A DNA stretch of 32,386 bases from an uncultured Boseongicola sp. GTDB taxonomy: Bacteria; Pseudomonadota; Alphaproteobacteria; Rhodobacterales; Rhodobacteraceae. The stretch spans positions 1 through 32,386 of the forward strand of contig CAJQNG010000093.1 in assembly GCA_905479635.1 (NCBI GenBank), written 5' to 3'. The position numbers were made by a program, and so were the translations under genes. The notes beneath the pieces were generated by a model, which searched no databases, was not told the DNA's origin, and saw nothing but the letters and a program-made list of their open reading frames with translations. This document shows, one piece after another, positions 24,323-32,386 of this stretch; position 1 is the first letter of the stretch, and each line of letters begins with the position of its first letter.

Positions 24323-25011
24323 AGTTCGGCTCCGGCAAGTTCGACAGCACCGTCGCGCAGACGCAGAACACGGGTCGAAACACGTGTTTTTGCCTGCCTT
24401 ATCAGAGACATATCATGAGTAGCGCAAAGCACAGTTTTGCCTAAGAGGTTGAGTTCAATCAGAAGGCCAAGGATTTTCAGCGACATTTCCCAGTCGACGT
24501 TGCCGGTGGGTTCGTCCGCCAAAATGATGTCAGGTGACAAGATCACAGCGCGGGCAAGGGCGGCGCGTTGGCGTTCGCCGCCCGACAATTCGGGCGGGCG
24601 GTGATCAGAGAGCGCGTTCAGACCAACCCAGTTCATCAGCTCGGACATATCGGTGCGCGCGGCCTCGACGTTTCCGCCGGACACAGTCACCGGAAGCAGC
24701 ACGTTTTCAGCGACACTTAGGTGGTCGATGAAGCGGCAATCCTGATGCACAACGCCGATGCGGCGGCGCAGGCGGGCGATGGCGTCGCGGTCCATGTGGC
24801 CCGTGTCTTCGTCGAAGAGCGTGACGCGGCCTTCGGTCGGTTGCAGTTCGCCGTAGCAAAGTTTGATGAGGGTGGTTTTGCCCGCGCCAGAGGGCCCCGT
24901 GAGGAAGTGAAAGCTGCCCGGCGCAAGCTGAAGCGACACGTCTCGAAAGAGCGTGTTGTCGCTATAACTCATTGTGACAGAGTTCAGCGCGATTGCAGAT
25001 CGGTCAGCCAT
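24319..25011 (-). CDS. ftsE: Cell division ATP-binding protein FtsE
   Basis: A 230-residue ABC ATPase. Walker A GPSGAGKT is at 39-46, the Q-loop VVHQDCRFIDHLSVAENV at about 87-104, signature LSGGERQR at 142-149, Walker B DIILADEPTGNVDW at 161-174, and the switch histidine in CATHD. The Q-loop wording (QDCRFIDHLSV..N) is typical of alphaproteobacterial FtsE. The start MADRSAIALNSVTMSY was chosen because residues further upstream have no likeness to the family. It is divergent from the zinc-ribbon membrane protein gene. Confidence 0.95.
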   Translation of the reverse strand: MADRSAIALNSVTMSYSDNTLFRDVSLQLAPGSFHFLTGPSGAGKTTLIKLCYGELQPTEGRVTLFDEDTGHMDRDAIARLRRRIGVVHQDCRFIDHLSVAENVLLPVTVSGGNVEAARTDMSELMNWVGLNALSDHRPPELSGGERQRAALARAVILSPDIILADEPTGNVDWEMSLKILGLLIELNLLGKTVLCATHDMSLIRQAKTRVSTRVLRLRDGAVELAGAEL

Positions 25012-25159
25012 GTCGCGACGCTTTTGCCTTAGTCGTGAGATGCATGCAACGACGCTTTGAGTTCGGCGTGGAAAGTGGTAAACACCAGCGAACGCCGAAA
25101 CGGGCTGTGGTGAACACCGGTCCGGCGGCATAGAGGCTAAAAAGAGCAAGGGCAATAAG

Positions 25160-26134
25160 ATGCGATTGATCTGTCCCAATTGCACGGCGCAATACGAAGT
25201 CGACGCAACCATGATCCCCGACGAGGGACGTGACGTGCAATGTTCGAATTGCGGGCACACGTGGTACGAGCTTGCACCGCAGGCAAAAGAAGCTTTGGCG
25301 CCCGATGCCGCGCCGGACGTCGATCCCGAACCATGGGAGACGCCTGAGGTTGAGGCGGACGGCGACCCCGAGATTGCGCCGGGGCCTGAGTTGGAGCCGG
25401 AACCAGAATTTGAACCTGCGTCCGAAATTATGGCTGAGGCACCGGAGCCGGAGGTTGAGGAGCCTTGGGAAGCGGAACGTGAACCTGAACCTACGCCTGA
25501 ACCGGAAGACGACGAGGATGACGACGATCAGGACGACAGTTGGGACTGGCCGGAAACACGTCTGCTTTCCCCGGCGGAAGACCCTGACACGCCCGTGGGG
25601 GCCAAGCTGTCCAACATGCGGCGTCCGGCCGATGTGGCAGCCCTTGATTTGCTGCGCGAAGAGGCCGAGCGTGAGATTTCTAGGCGCAAGCCGTCAACCA
25701 CTTCATCGCTTGAGGTTCAAACCGATTTCAGCCTGGACGCCCCTGCCGAAGAAGAGACCCCGTCGCGGGCTTTGAAGGCGCGGATGGCGCGACTTAATAC
25801 GCGCGATGCCTTGGCAGAAGTGGAAGACGAATACGTCGAGCCACGGCGCGAATTGCTGCCGGATATGGATGAAATCAACTCGACCTTGCGACCCGGTGGG
25901 GACCGCGACACCCGGCATGCGCGCTCGCCCGACGAAGAGTTGCTGCATCGCAAAGGCTTCCGGATTGGGTTTGTGGCCTCGGTTGGAATCGCGGCCGTGA
26001 TGGTGATCGCCTATGCATGGGCGCCGTCGATTGCATCTGCCCTGCCACCCACGGAAGGCGCTTTGATTTCTTATGTGGATGTCGCGAATTCAGCGCGAGA
26101 TGCGCTTGACGCTCTGTTCGGTGGCGGTGCTTAG
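25160..26134 (+). CDS. Zinc-ribbon domain membrane protein (MJ0042-type)
   Basis: A 324-residue protein. An N-terminal zinc ribbon has C5-x2-C8 and C28-x2-C31 (MRLICPNCTAQYEVDATMIP ... VQCSNCGHTWYE). Residues about 45-125 form a long, very acidic, Pro/Glu-rich low-complexity stretch ending in EDDEDDDDQDDSWDW. A charged region then leads to a single transmembrane helix near 270-292 (GFRIGFVASVGIAAVMVIAYAW) and a short tail. The same layout and position opposite ftsE are common in Rhodobacteraceae. Function unknown; the zinc ribbon suggests nucleic-acid or protein contact at the membrane. Confidence 0.85.
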   Translation: MRLICPNCTAQYEVDATMIPDEGRDVQCSNCGHTWYELAPQAKEALAPDAAPDVDPEPWETPEVEADGDPEIAPGPELEPEPEFEPASEIMAEAPEPEVEEPWEAEREPEPTPEPEDDEDDDDQDDSWDWPETRLLSPAEDPDTPVGAKLSNMRRPADVAALDLLREEAEREISRRKPSTTSSLEVQTDFSLDAPAEEETPSRALKARMARLNTRDALAEVEDEYVEPRRELLPDMDEINSTLRPGGDRDTRHARSPDEELLHRKGFRIGFVASVGIAAVMVIAYAWAPSIASALPPTEGALISYVDVANSARDALDALFGGGA

Positions 26135-26140
26135 CCTGTC

Positions 26141-28384
26141 TTAACGCTTGCGCGTGACTTTCCGCTTTTTGCTGGCCGCTTTGGTTGCTTTGCGCCGCAC
26201 GGGGCCGCCGCGACGACGCGAGGTGGGGCCGCGTTTGATAGCTTTGCCGTCGACGTTGAGCAGTTCCAGCATCAGGCCGCCGGTGACCGGGACGGCTTCG
26301 GCCAGACGCACCGTGACGCGCAGGCCAAGACCAAGCGTCAGGCCGGTGTCAGAGCCTTGGAGCGTTTGGCTGTCAGCGTCGAAGTGGAAGAATTCCGAGC
26401 CAAGCGAACGCACCGGGATCAACCCGTCAGCGCCGGTTTCATCAAGTTTCACGAAAGCGCCGAACCGTTGAATGCCCGAGATACGGCCCGTCAGTTCGGC
26501 GCCGATCCGATCAGACAGGAACGCCGCCAAGTAGCGATCGGAGGTGTCGCGTTCGGCGATCATCGAACGGCGTTCGGTATCAGAGATATGCATGCCAGTT
26601 TCTTCAAGGTTTTCGACCTCTTGGTGAGACAGGCCGTCGTCACCCCATTTGTGGGCCGACACAAGCGCACGGTGGACGATCAGGTCAGCGTAGCGCCGGA
26701 TCGGCGAGGTGAAGTGAGCGTAAGATTGCAGCGCAAGACCGAAGTGGCCGAAGTTTTGCGGAGCGTAATAGGCTTGGGTCATGGACCGCAATGTGGCGAT
26801 ATTGATCTGTTCGCTGTAGTCCGTGCCAGCAGCGGCGTGCAACAAGCGGTTAAGGTGCGCGGTCTTAAGGACCTGCCCCTTTGCAAGCGTGAGTCCCACA
26901 GACTGTGCTGTTTCGCGCAGAGCGTCGAGTTTTTCAGGGTTCGGTTCCTCGTGGACGCGGTACAGGAGCGGTTGCTTTTTCGCGACAAGCGTTTCGGCAG
27001 CGGCGACGTTGGCCAGCACCATAAATTCCTCGATCAGCTTGTGCGCATCAAGGCGGTCTCTGAAAGCAACGGATGTGACGCGGCCGTCGTCGTTCAGGAT
27101 GATCTTTCGCTCGGGCAGATCCAGATCAAGCGGCTGGCGTGCTTCGCGTGCTTTTTTAAGGGCAGCGTAGGCGCCGTACAGCGGCTTCAAAACACAATCA
27201 AGAAGCGGCGCGGTGCGGTCGTTCGGCCTGCCGTCGATAGCATCCTGCACTTCTTCGTAGTGCAGAGATGCCAGAGATTTCATCAGGCCGCGCACGAATT
27301 TATGACCGATCTTTTCCCCCGCCGTGTTGATCTGCATTCTGACGGCAAGGCAAGCGCGCGGCACCCCTTCGTGAAGCGAGCAGAGATCACCCGACAAACG
27401 ATCCGGCAGCATCGGCACGACGCGGTCGGGGAAATAGGTTGAATTGCCGCGCTTGCGCGCCTCCTGGTCAAGCGCTGATCCGGAGCGGATATAATGAGCG
27501 ACATCGGCGATAGCGACCCACACGACATGGCCACCTTCGTTTTTGGGATCATCATCGGCGTGGGCGAAACAAGCGTCGTCGTGATCGCGGGCATCGCTTG
27601 GGTCGATGGTGATCAGCGGCATTTCCGTGAGATCTTCGCGAGCCTTGAGGTCTGCGGGCTTCATCCCGTCAGCTTCTGCTATGGCCTCATCAGGGAAGTC
27701 ATCGGGGATGCCGTGTTGGTGGATTGCGATGAGCGAGACGGCTTTGGGCGCAGACGGATTCCCAAGCCGGGCGACGATGCGCGCCTTGGGCAGGCCCATG
27801 CGGTCCTTCGGGCCGGCCTGTTCGGCTTCGACCAATTCGCCGTCTTTCGCGCCGTTTATGGCGTCGCTTCCGACACGCCATTCGCGGTCAGCGCCTTTGT
27901 CGATCGGCAGGATACGGCCGCCTTCGGCGTGTTTGCGGAAAACACCCAACAGGCGTTTAGGGTTCGTGCCGATGCGGCGAATGAGGCGGCCTTCATAGGC
28001 GTGATCCTCGTCTTTGACCTGAGTTAGACGGGCAAGGATGCGGTCTCCCGCGCCAAGGGCGGGTTCGGAGGCCTTCAGGATGAGGAGGACGCTGGGTTCG
28101 GCGCCTTCGCCCTCCCATTCAAGCGGGCGGGCGAAAAGGTCACCATCGGCGTTTGGTTCGATAACTTGCAGAACTGAAACGGGCGGCAGGCTCTCGGGAT
28201 CACGGTAGGTCTTGCGGTGCTTTTCAAGGTGGCCGTCTTCGGCAAGCTCTTTCAGCAGGCGTTTAAGGTCGATGCGGGCCGCGCCTTTGATGCCAAAGGC
28301 TTTGCCGATGTCACGCTTGTTGGTCCGGGTCGGATTTTCCGAGATCCATGCGAGAATTTCGTCTTTTGTGGGGATGCTTGCCAT
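26141..28384 (-). CDS. rnr: Ribonuclease R
   Basis: A 747-residue 3'-5' exoribonuclease that degrades structured RNA. Domains in order: N-terminal winged helix (about 1-60, ILAWISENPTRTNKRDIGKAFGIKGAARIDLKRLLKEL), cold-shock domains, the catalytic RNB domain with ITIDPSDARDHDDACFAH, CSLHEGVPRACLAVRM and HFTSPIRRYADLIVHR, an S1 domain near 635-720 (GAELTGRISGIQRFGAFVKLDETGADGLIPV), and a basic tail (RRRGGPVRRKATKAASKKRKVTRKR). It is downstream of, and in the same direction as, the dapE cluster, after a 110-bp gap without visible terminator. Confidence 0.97.
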   Translation of the reverse strand: MASIPTKDEILAWISENPTRTNKRDIGKAFGIKGAARIDLKRLLKELAEDGHLEKHRKTYRDPESLPPVSVLQVIEPNADGDLFARPLEWEGEGAEPSVLLILKASEPALGAGDRILARLTQVKDEDHAYEGRLIRRIGTNPKRLLGVFRKHAEGGRILPIDKGADREWRVGSDAINGAKDGELVEAEQAGPKDRMGLPKARIVARLGNPSAPKAVSLIAIHQHGIPDDFPDEAIAEADGMKPADLKAREDLTEMPLITIDPSDARDHDDACFAHADDDPKNEGGHVVWVAIADVAHYIRSGSALDQEARKRGNSTYFPDRVVPMLPDRLSGDLCSLHEGVPRACLAVRMQINTAGEKIGHKFVRGLMKSLASLHYEEVQDAIDGRPNDRTAPLLDCVLKPLYGAYAALKKAREARQPLDLDLPERKIILNDDGRVTSVAFRDRLDAHKLIEEFMVLANVAAAETLVAKKQPLLYRVHEEPNPEKLDALRETAQSVGLTLAKGQVLKTAHLNRLLHAAAGTDYSEQINIATLRSMTQAYYAPQNFGHFGLALQSYAHFTSPIRRYADLIVHRALVSAHKWGDDGLSHQEVENLEETGMHISDTERRSMIAERDTSDRYLAAFLSDRIGAELTGRISGIQRFGAFVKLDETGADGLIPVRSLGSEFFHFDADSQTLQGSDTGLTLGLGLRVTVRLAEAVPVTGGLMLELLNVDGKAIKRGPTSRRRGGPVRRKATKAASKKRKVTRKR

Positions 28385-28494
28385 GCGTGCGGGCTATCAT
28401 GGGGCGTGGCGCGCGTCACGGGGGATTTATCTTACGGGAGCGCTGCCCCGTCCGCCTCATGCGCCCCCCCCAAGGTGTTTTTGAATGGGTGACG

Positions 28495-29061
28495 TCAGAG
28501 ATCGATTGCAGTGTCGACGTCGCGCAGGGTGGCGGTTTTGGCGATAGGGGTGGGGAGGGTTTTTTCTGTGTCTTTCAGCGCGTGCTCGGTTGACCAGCGG
28601 ACGTTTTGGAACAGGGTCGGTGGCGCACGCCGGGGGTGTTTCACGCCGACGAGCCAGTAGCCGCCGTCGGGGGCGGGGCCAAGGACGGACGCGTTTTCAC
28701 CCAGAACGCGAAAAGCCTGCGCGATATGGGGGGAGGTTACGCCGGGGATGTCCGCACCGATAACCAGGGTCGGGCCTGTGGTGGAGCGCAGCATGCGGGC
28801 CATGCGGTCCCCGAGGTTTCCAGGGCCTTGAGGGAGCCGTGCGATATCTTCAGGCCAGACGCGGCTTTGCAGGCCTTCGCGGTCCGGCGCAACAGCGAGG
28901 ATGATGTGCCAGCGCGGGTCCCGCAGGCGGCGGATCAACGCGCGGGTTTGGTGACGAAACCACCACGCCGCGCGGGTCATGCCGATGTCGCGTCCCAAAC
29001 GAGTTTTGGCGTAGCCGGGGCGCGGTTCTTTGACCATGATGACGAGGGTCGGCTGCCTCAC
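28495..29061 (-). CDS. DUF2064/TIGR04282-type glycosyltransferase-like protein
   Basis: A 188-residue protein with a nucleotide-diphospho-sugar transferase fold. MVKEPRPGYAKTRLGRDIG (N-terminal), GNLGDRMARML, VIGADIPGVTSPHIAQAF (the DxD-like site) and GPAPDGGYWLVGV are the family pattern. Some members are linked to arsenosugar synthesis, others are uncharacterised; no arsenic genes are in view, so that role is not claimed. Its ATG overlaps the GNAT stop by 4 bases. Confidence 0.85.
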   Translation of the reverse strand: MRQPTLVIMVKEPRPGYAKTRLGRDIGMTRAAWWFRHQTRALIRRLRDPRWHIILAVAPDREGLQSRVWPEDIARLPQGPGNLGDRMARMLRSTTGPTLVIGADIPGVTSPHIAQAFRVLGENASVLGPAPDGGYWLVGVKHPRRAPPTLFQNVRWSTEHALKDTEKTLPTPIAKTATLRDVDTAIDL

Positions 29062-29477
29062 AGCGGGCGAACCATTTCCTGATGCGGCATGCCTGCGTCT
29101 ACAAACTCGTCGCCTATCTGGCCGAATCCGAGGGATTCGTAGAAGGCGACGGCCTCGATCTGTGCGCCAAGACGGGCTTCGGTCAGGTGCGGGCGGGACG
29201 CGAACTCTGCAAGGGCGGCGCGCACGATGGCGGCTCCTATACCTTTGCCGCGGTGAGCTTTAAGAACGGCAAGGCGGCCAATTTTGCCCGTGGTGCCTTT
29301 TTCGAGGAGCCGCGCGGTGCCGACCGGGCTGCCGTTGTCGGTGGCGAGCAGATGCGTGGCAGTATCGTCCAAACCGTCAATGTCTTCTTCAAGGCCGATG
29401 CCCTGTTCTACCACGAAAACCAGTTTCCGGATCATGTGGCAGGTATCGATATCGCGGGTCGTGGTGATCTTGGTCAT
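29058..29477 (-). CDS. GNAT family N-acetyltransferase
   Basis: A protein of about 139 residues from MTKITTTRDIDTCHMIRKLVFVVEQGIGLEEDIDGLDDTATHLLA. The acetyl-CoA loop lies in KIGRLAVLKAHRGKGIGAAIVRAAL (R-G-K-G-I-G), and the C-terminus EAVAFYESLGFGQIGDEFVDAGMPHQEM is typical of ElaA/GNAT members. The start chosen lies 4 bp after the dapE stop; an in-frame ATG at 29504 would overlap dapE by 23 bp. The substrate is unknown. Confidence 0.88.
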   Translation of the reverse strand: MTKITTTRDIDTCHMIRKLVFVVEQGIGLEEDIDGLDDTATHLLATDNGSPVGTARLLEKGTTGKIGRLAVLKAHRGKGIGAAIVRAALAEFASRPHLTEARLGAQIEAVAFYESLGFGQIGDEFVDAGMPHQEMVRPL

Positions 29478-29481
29478 GACG

Positions 29482-30627
29482 TTAGCTTGCGAAATAGTCA
29501 TCAAGGATGCGGGCGTAGATCGCCTTCAGGCCGTGGATGTCGGAAAGCTCGACCCGCTCATCGACCTGATGCATGGTTTGCCCGACCAGGCCGAATTCGA
29601 CCACGGGACAATGGGATTTCACAAAGCGCGCGTCCGAAGTGCCGCCAGTGGTGGACAGTTCTGGCGTGACGCCGGTTTCGGCTTCGACCGCTTTGGCGAT
29701 CAGGTCCGACAAAGCACCCGGCGGGGTGACGAAGCTTTCGCCTGACACTTGGATTTTCATCGCGATGTCTATGCCTGTTTCATCCGCAACGGCGGCGGCT
29801 TGCACCTTTAACCAGTCCGTCAGAGTCGCCGAGGAATGGCTGTCGTTGAAGCGGATGTTGACGGTGGACCGACAAGCGGCGGGGATCACGTTGTTGGCTG
29901 GATTTCCCGTATCAAAGGTGGTGACGGCCAGCGTTGAGGCGTCGAAGTGATCCGTGCCATCATCAAGCGCGTGGGTCGCAAGGCGATCCATCAGGCGGGC
30001 AAGTGCGGGGACCGGATTCTTTGCGCGATGCGGATAGGCCGAGTGACCCTGCACGCCGGTCGCGGTGAAATAGGCGGTCATCGAGCCGCGACGACCGATC
30101 TTGATGGTATCGCCAAGCGTGTTCGGGCAGGTCGGCTCGCCCACAAGGCAGACGTCCATCGCCTCGCCGTTTGTGTCCATCCAGTCGAGAATGGCGCGCG
30201 TACCGTCGATGCCCATGTCTTCTTCATCGCCGGTTAGGGTGATCACGATCGCACCGTCGGGCGGGTTGGTCCGGGCGCGGTCAACAGCGGCGGCGACAAA
30301 GGCCGCAACGCCGGATTTCATATCCGCGGCGCCGCGTCCGAACATCGTGGTGCCGTCGATATGCGCGCTGAACGGCGGATAGGTCCAATCGGCGGGATCA
30401 CCAACGGGCACCACATCAGTGTGGCCGTTGAAGCCGAAGGTTTTGGCATGACCCTTGGGGCCGAAGCGGGCAACAAGGTTCAGGATATTGCCCCGGTCAG
30501 CGCGGAAGGTGTCAAAGCCTGCCTCTTTCAGAAGCGAGTCCAAAAGCGGAATGGCACCGCCGTCTTCAGGGGTGACAGAGGCGCACTGGATCAGTCGTGC
30601 AGTGAGGTCAGCGGGGTCAATGGTCAT
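29482..30627 (-). CDS. dapE: Succinyl-diaminopimelate desuccinylase
   Basis: A 381-residue M20 metallohydrolase that splits N-succinyl-LL-2,6-diaminopimelate into succinate and LL-DAP for lysine and peptidoglycan synthesis. Zinc-site motifs are present: [13 protein letters not shown] (H69 with D71), [16 protein letters not shown] (D102), [12 protein letters not shown] (catalytic and ligand glutamates), GEPT, and the C-terminal region [11 protein letters not shown] and [16 protein letters not shown]. It sits in a same-direction group with HAD and GNAT genes. Confidence 0.96.
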   Translation of the reverse strand: MTIDPADLTARLIQCASVTPEDGGAIPLLDSLLKEAGFDTFRADRGNILNLVARFGPKGHAKTFGFNGHTDVVPVGDPADWTYPPFSAHIDGTTMFGRGAADMKSGVAAFVAAAVDRARTNPPDGAIVITLTGDEEDMGIDGTRAILDWMDTNGEAMDVCLVGEPTCPNTLGDTIKIGRRGSMTAYFTATGVQGHSAYPHRAKNPVPALARLMDRLATHALDDGTDHFDASTLAVTTFDTGNPANNVIPAACRSTVNIRFNDSHSSATLTDWLKVQAAAVADETGIDIAMKIQVSGESFVTPPGALSDLIAKAVEAETGVTPELSTTGGTSDARFVKSHCPVVEFGLVGQTMHQVDERVELSDIHGLKAIYARILDDYFAS

Positions 30628-30658
30628 AACAACGTGCTACATTGGCCGTTACGCGACT

Positions 30659-31306
30659 TCAACGCCCGGAATGTGTGAGGATCGCTGACACGGCGTCCGG
30701 CAATTGCGAGGCATGGTCGATTAGGGTCGCGGCTCCGACCCAGTCTTCCGGTGTGCCATAGCCCCAACGCACCGCAATCGCGGGCATGCCAACTTCGGCT
30801 GCAGCCCCCATGTCGTGATAGCGATCGCCAGCCATAACCGATGCGTCCGCCGTTTCGCCCGTTTTCTCCAGCGCATAGGCGAGAAGATCGCCCTTCCAGT
30901 TGCGGGTACCATCAAGCTCGGGGCCGAACTCAGCCGTCATGAAGGGTGCAAGGCCGAAATGCGCTGTGATTTGCGTGGCATAGGCGTGAGGTTTGGCAGT
31001 CATGAGGTAAAGGCGGTGGCCAGCATCGCGCATGGCTTGAAGAGCAGGGATGATGCCGTCGTAAATTTCGGCATCGTACATTCCCGAAGCCTGGTAATGG
31101 ATGCGGTAGGCGTCAAGGATCGGGTCCGGGTTGGCAATGCCAAGCTTAGCGAAACTATCGATGAAAGGGGGCCCGATCATCCAGGTCAGATCACTGGTGG
31201 CGTGGTCATCCATGCCGTGGGTCGCAAAGGCATGCGACAGCGATCCGGTGATGCCGGGCCGCGAATCCATTAACGTTCCGTCAAGATCAAGGAAAACGGC
31301 GGTCAT
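30659..31306 (-). CDS. HAD family hydrolase (phosphoglycolate-phosphatase-like)
   Basis: A 215-residue HAD phosphatase. The motif I nucleophile is D7 in VFLDLDGTLMDS, with D9; motif II LMTAKPHAYA; the motif III lysine in NWKGDLL; motif IV VMAGDRYHDMGAAAEVGMPAIAVRWGYG. The helical cap is C1-type. The closest named group is Gph-like (5'-nucleotidase or phosphoglycolate phosphatase), but specificity cannot be read. It overlaps the small gene upstream by 4 bases and precedes dapE by 31 bp. Confidence 0.92.
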   Translation of the reverse strand: MTAVFLDLDGTLMDSRPGITGSLSHAFATHGMDDHATSDLTWMIGPPFIDSFAKLGIANPDPILDAYRIHYQASGMYDAEIYDGIIPALQAMRDAGHRLYLMTAKPHAYATQITAHFGLAPFMTAEFGPELDGTRNWKGDLLAYALEKTGETADASVMAGDRYHDMGAAAEVGMPAIAVRWGYGTPEDWVGAATLIDHASQLPDAVSAILTHSGR

Positions 31307-31641
31307 TTTTTATCCTCGAAAAAGGGGGTCATTTGCGCGACGATAACGGCGTTGTCGTCCAATGCGCGCTGCATCAGTGCGCGTTCTTCATCGTCGATCT
31401 CGTGGCCTCCGGCCTCGCGTTCCTCAACGGTGCCATAGCCGGTGACGTCCAAAGGCGCGACATCGGCTTTTTTCAACACGGCAACAGCCTCGCGGACCGC
31501 TTCGGCCTCGTCCACGCCGGTGGCATAACATACAAGCGCACCGCCGGTCGCACCCTTTGGCAAACCGTCACCGTCTTTGCGGCCGATCTGTATAAGAAGC
31601 GTGAAGACCTGCTGCGGTCGGGATGTCTTGTCCTTTGCCAT
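31303..31641 (-). CDS. Conserved small protein of unknown function
   Basis: A 112-residue protein, not recognised. Residues 10-60 look like a small alpha/beta unit (QQVFTLLIQIGRK ... GALVCYATGVDEAEAVREAVAVLKKADVAPLDVTGYGTVEERE), followed by an acidic helical part (IDDEERALMQRALDDNAVIVAQMTPFFEDKK). The ATGA overlap with the HAD gene and matching codon use support real coding. No signal peptide or membrane helix. Confidence 0.75.
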   Translation of the reverse strand: MAKDKTSRPQQVFTLLIQIGRKDGDGLPKGATGGALVCYATGVDEAEAVREAVAVLKKADVAPLDVTGYGTVEEREAGGHEIDDEERALMQRALDDNAVIVAQMTPFFEDKK

Positions 31642-31685
31642 GCGACTTTACCTGTCAGACACGAACGCTGGGTGCAAGACGCAGA

Positions 31686-32273
31686 TCAGCTCTTCCAGGG
31701 GATCAAAGTAACGGTGGCAGGCTCGGGCGGTGCGAGACCTTCGGGGCGCTCGTAGAGGTATCGAAACGCCGCCAAAGCAGGCCCCGAAACTTTATCGATC
31801 AGGGACCAGATCCACCCGACTTCGGTGGCGTCAGCCCCGGCAAGGATGGCCGAGGTTAAAGATCGCTCGCCGCTACCATCCAAAAGCGTCAGGACGGCCT
31901 CTCGCGTCATCTTCAGACATTTCGCAGGCTCCTGAGCGGGCCCAAGGTCGATCCGCCCGGCAAGTTCGGCCGCTTTGAACGCCCTCATCAGCGCCGCGCG
32001 CAACGCGGGACAGACAAGAGCGTATTGGGCGTGAAAGGCCACCCAATTCCAGTAAAGCGTATCAGGCGGATCGTCTGCCTGGCGCATATCCGTCAAGACC
32101 AAGGCGGTCGCGAACAGGAAGATCGGGAAATCATCATCCGGCAGAGCGGCGGCCAACAAGATCGAAGTATGCACGTCGAAATCGCCTGGATGACGGAATT
32201 TTGTGCCCCACGACACAATAGGGGCCAAAATACAGGTACCATTGCCCGTCAAAGACAGGAAACCGGCGATCAA
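31686..32273 (-). CDS. Hypothetical protein
   Basis: Up to 195 residues, not recognised. The solid part starts near HTSILLAAALPDDDFPIFLFATALVLTDMRQADDPPDTLYWNWVAFHAQYALV and continues mainly helical to the C-terminus. The first 33 residues (MIAGFLSLTGNG...) look less protein-like, so a GTG at 32174 is a plausible real start. It lies 44 bp upstream of the small conserved gene, same strand. The remaining 113 bp to the window edge hold no gene that can be supported. Confidence 0.6.
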   Translation of the reverse strand: MIAGFLSLTGNGTCILAPIVSWGTKFRHPGDFDVHTSILLAAALPDDDFPIFLFATALVLTDMRQADDPPDTLYWNWVAFHAQYALVCPALRAALMRAFKAAELAGRIDLGPAQEPAKCLKMTREAVLTLLDGSGERSLTSAILAGADATEVGWIWSLIDKVSGPALAAFRYLYERPEGLAPPEPATVTLIPWKS

Positions 32274-32386
32274 CCGCGATCGGGTATCTTGCGACGTCTA
32301 GCGGAGCATAGCCCCCAAATCACCAAGCGCCTGGCGTGAGCGGCAACCATCCGCTGAACTCTTAAACATGGCGAATAGATACCCCA

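Noticed and set aside
32281-32383. 8-bp inverted repeat GGGTATCT/AGATACCC near the right edge
   Set aside because: The arms are 87 bp apart and short; this is expected by chance.
1-32386. CRISPR array, prophage, insertion sequence, tRNA or rRNA gene
   Set aside because: No regularly spaced repeats, transposase or integrase reading frames, or recognisable tRNA/rRNA segments were seen.

Overview
The window looks like chromosomal DNA of an alphaproteobacterium in the Roseobacter group (Rhodobacteraceae). This is inferred from protein likeness and gene order: divergent COQ9/rpsU, a zinc-ribbon protein divergent from ftsE-ftsX-plsC, a Rhodobacter-type malyl-CoA lyase, a dgcN-dgcA-dat group, and a moderately high G+C content with overlapping ATGA junctions. 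No rRNA, tRNA, CRISPR array, phage or insertion sequence was recognised.

Layout. 1-540: the start of a COQ9-like gene (minus) and rpsU with a promoter and a strong terminator. 541-3685: a decayed methyltransferase, an OsmC-family protein, and an Lrp/AsnC regulator divergent from alanine dehydrogenase. 3701-6132: thioredoxin-like protein, mscL, a glutathione S-transferase and a YtoQ protein. 6171-12164 (minus): the translation block rpmI-rplT ... pheS-ASCH-HIRAN-pheT. It is interrupted by a frameshifted surface-lipoprotein pseudogene between rplT and pheS, and two small accessory genes sit between pheS and pheT. 12304-13752: pyruvate kinase. 13859-18228: an acylamino-acid/D-amino-acid neighbourhood, with an N-formylglutamate amidohydrolase-like enzyme and a DUF1244 protein on plus, and an EAL-domain remnant and dgcN-dgcA-dat on minus. 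The dgcN upstream region carries a perfect 10-bp inverted repeat. 18359-18784: an isoprenylcysteine methyltransferase-like pseudogene. 19057-22111: malyl-CoA lyase, a possibly structured RNA ending in a terminator, a 3-hydroxyisobutyrate-dehydrogenase-family enzyme and a hydroxypyruvate-isomerase-like TIM barrel. 22116-26134: ftsE-ftsX-plsC-PPOX flavoprotein (minus) and the divergent zinc-ribbon membrane protein. 26141-32273 (minus): rnr, a TIGR04282-like glycosyltransferase, a GNAT acetyltransferase, dapE, a HAD phosphatase and two uncharacterised genes.

Most of the window is ordinary core metabolism and housekeeping. The less ordinary content is four decayed genes (methyltransferase, lipoprotein, EAL, Ste14-like), the dgcN operator candidate, the ASCH and HIRAN genes embedded in the pheST unit, and a roughly 160-nt intergenic segment after malyl-CoA lyase that can fold into a closing stem enclosing four hairpins, followed by an intrinsic terminator. 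All statements are from reading the sequence; no database search or folding program was run.
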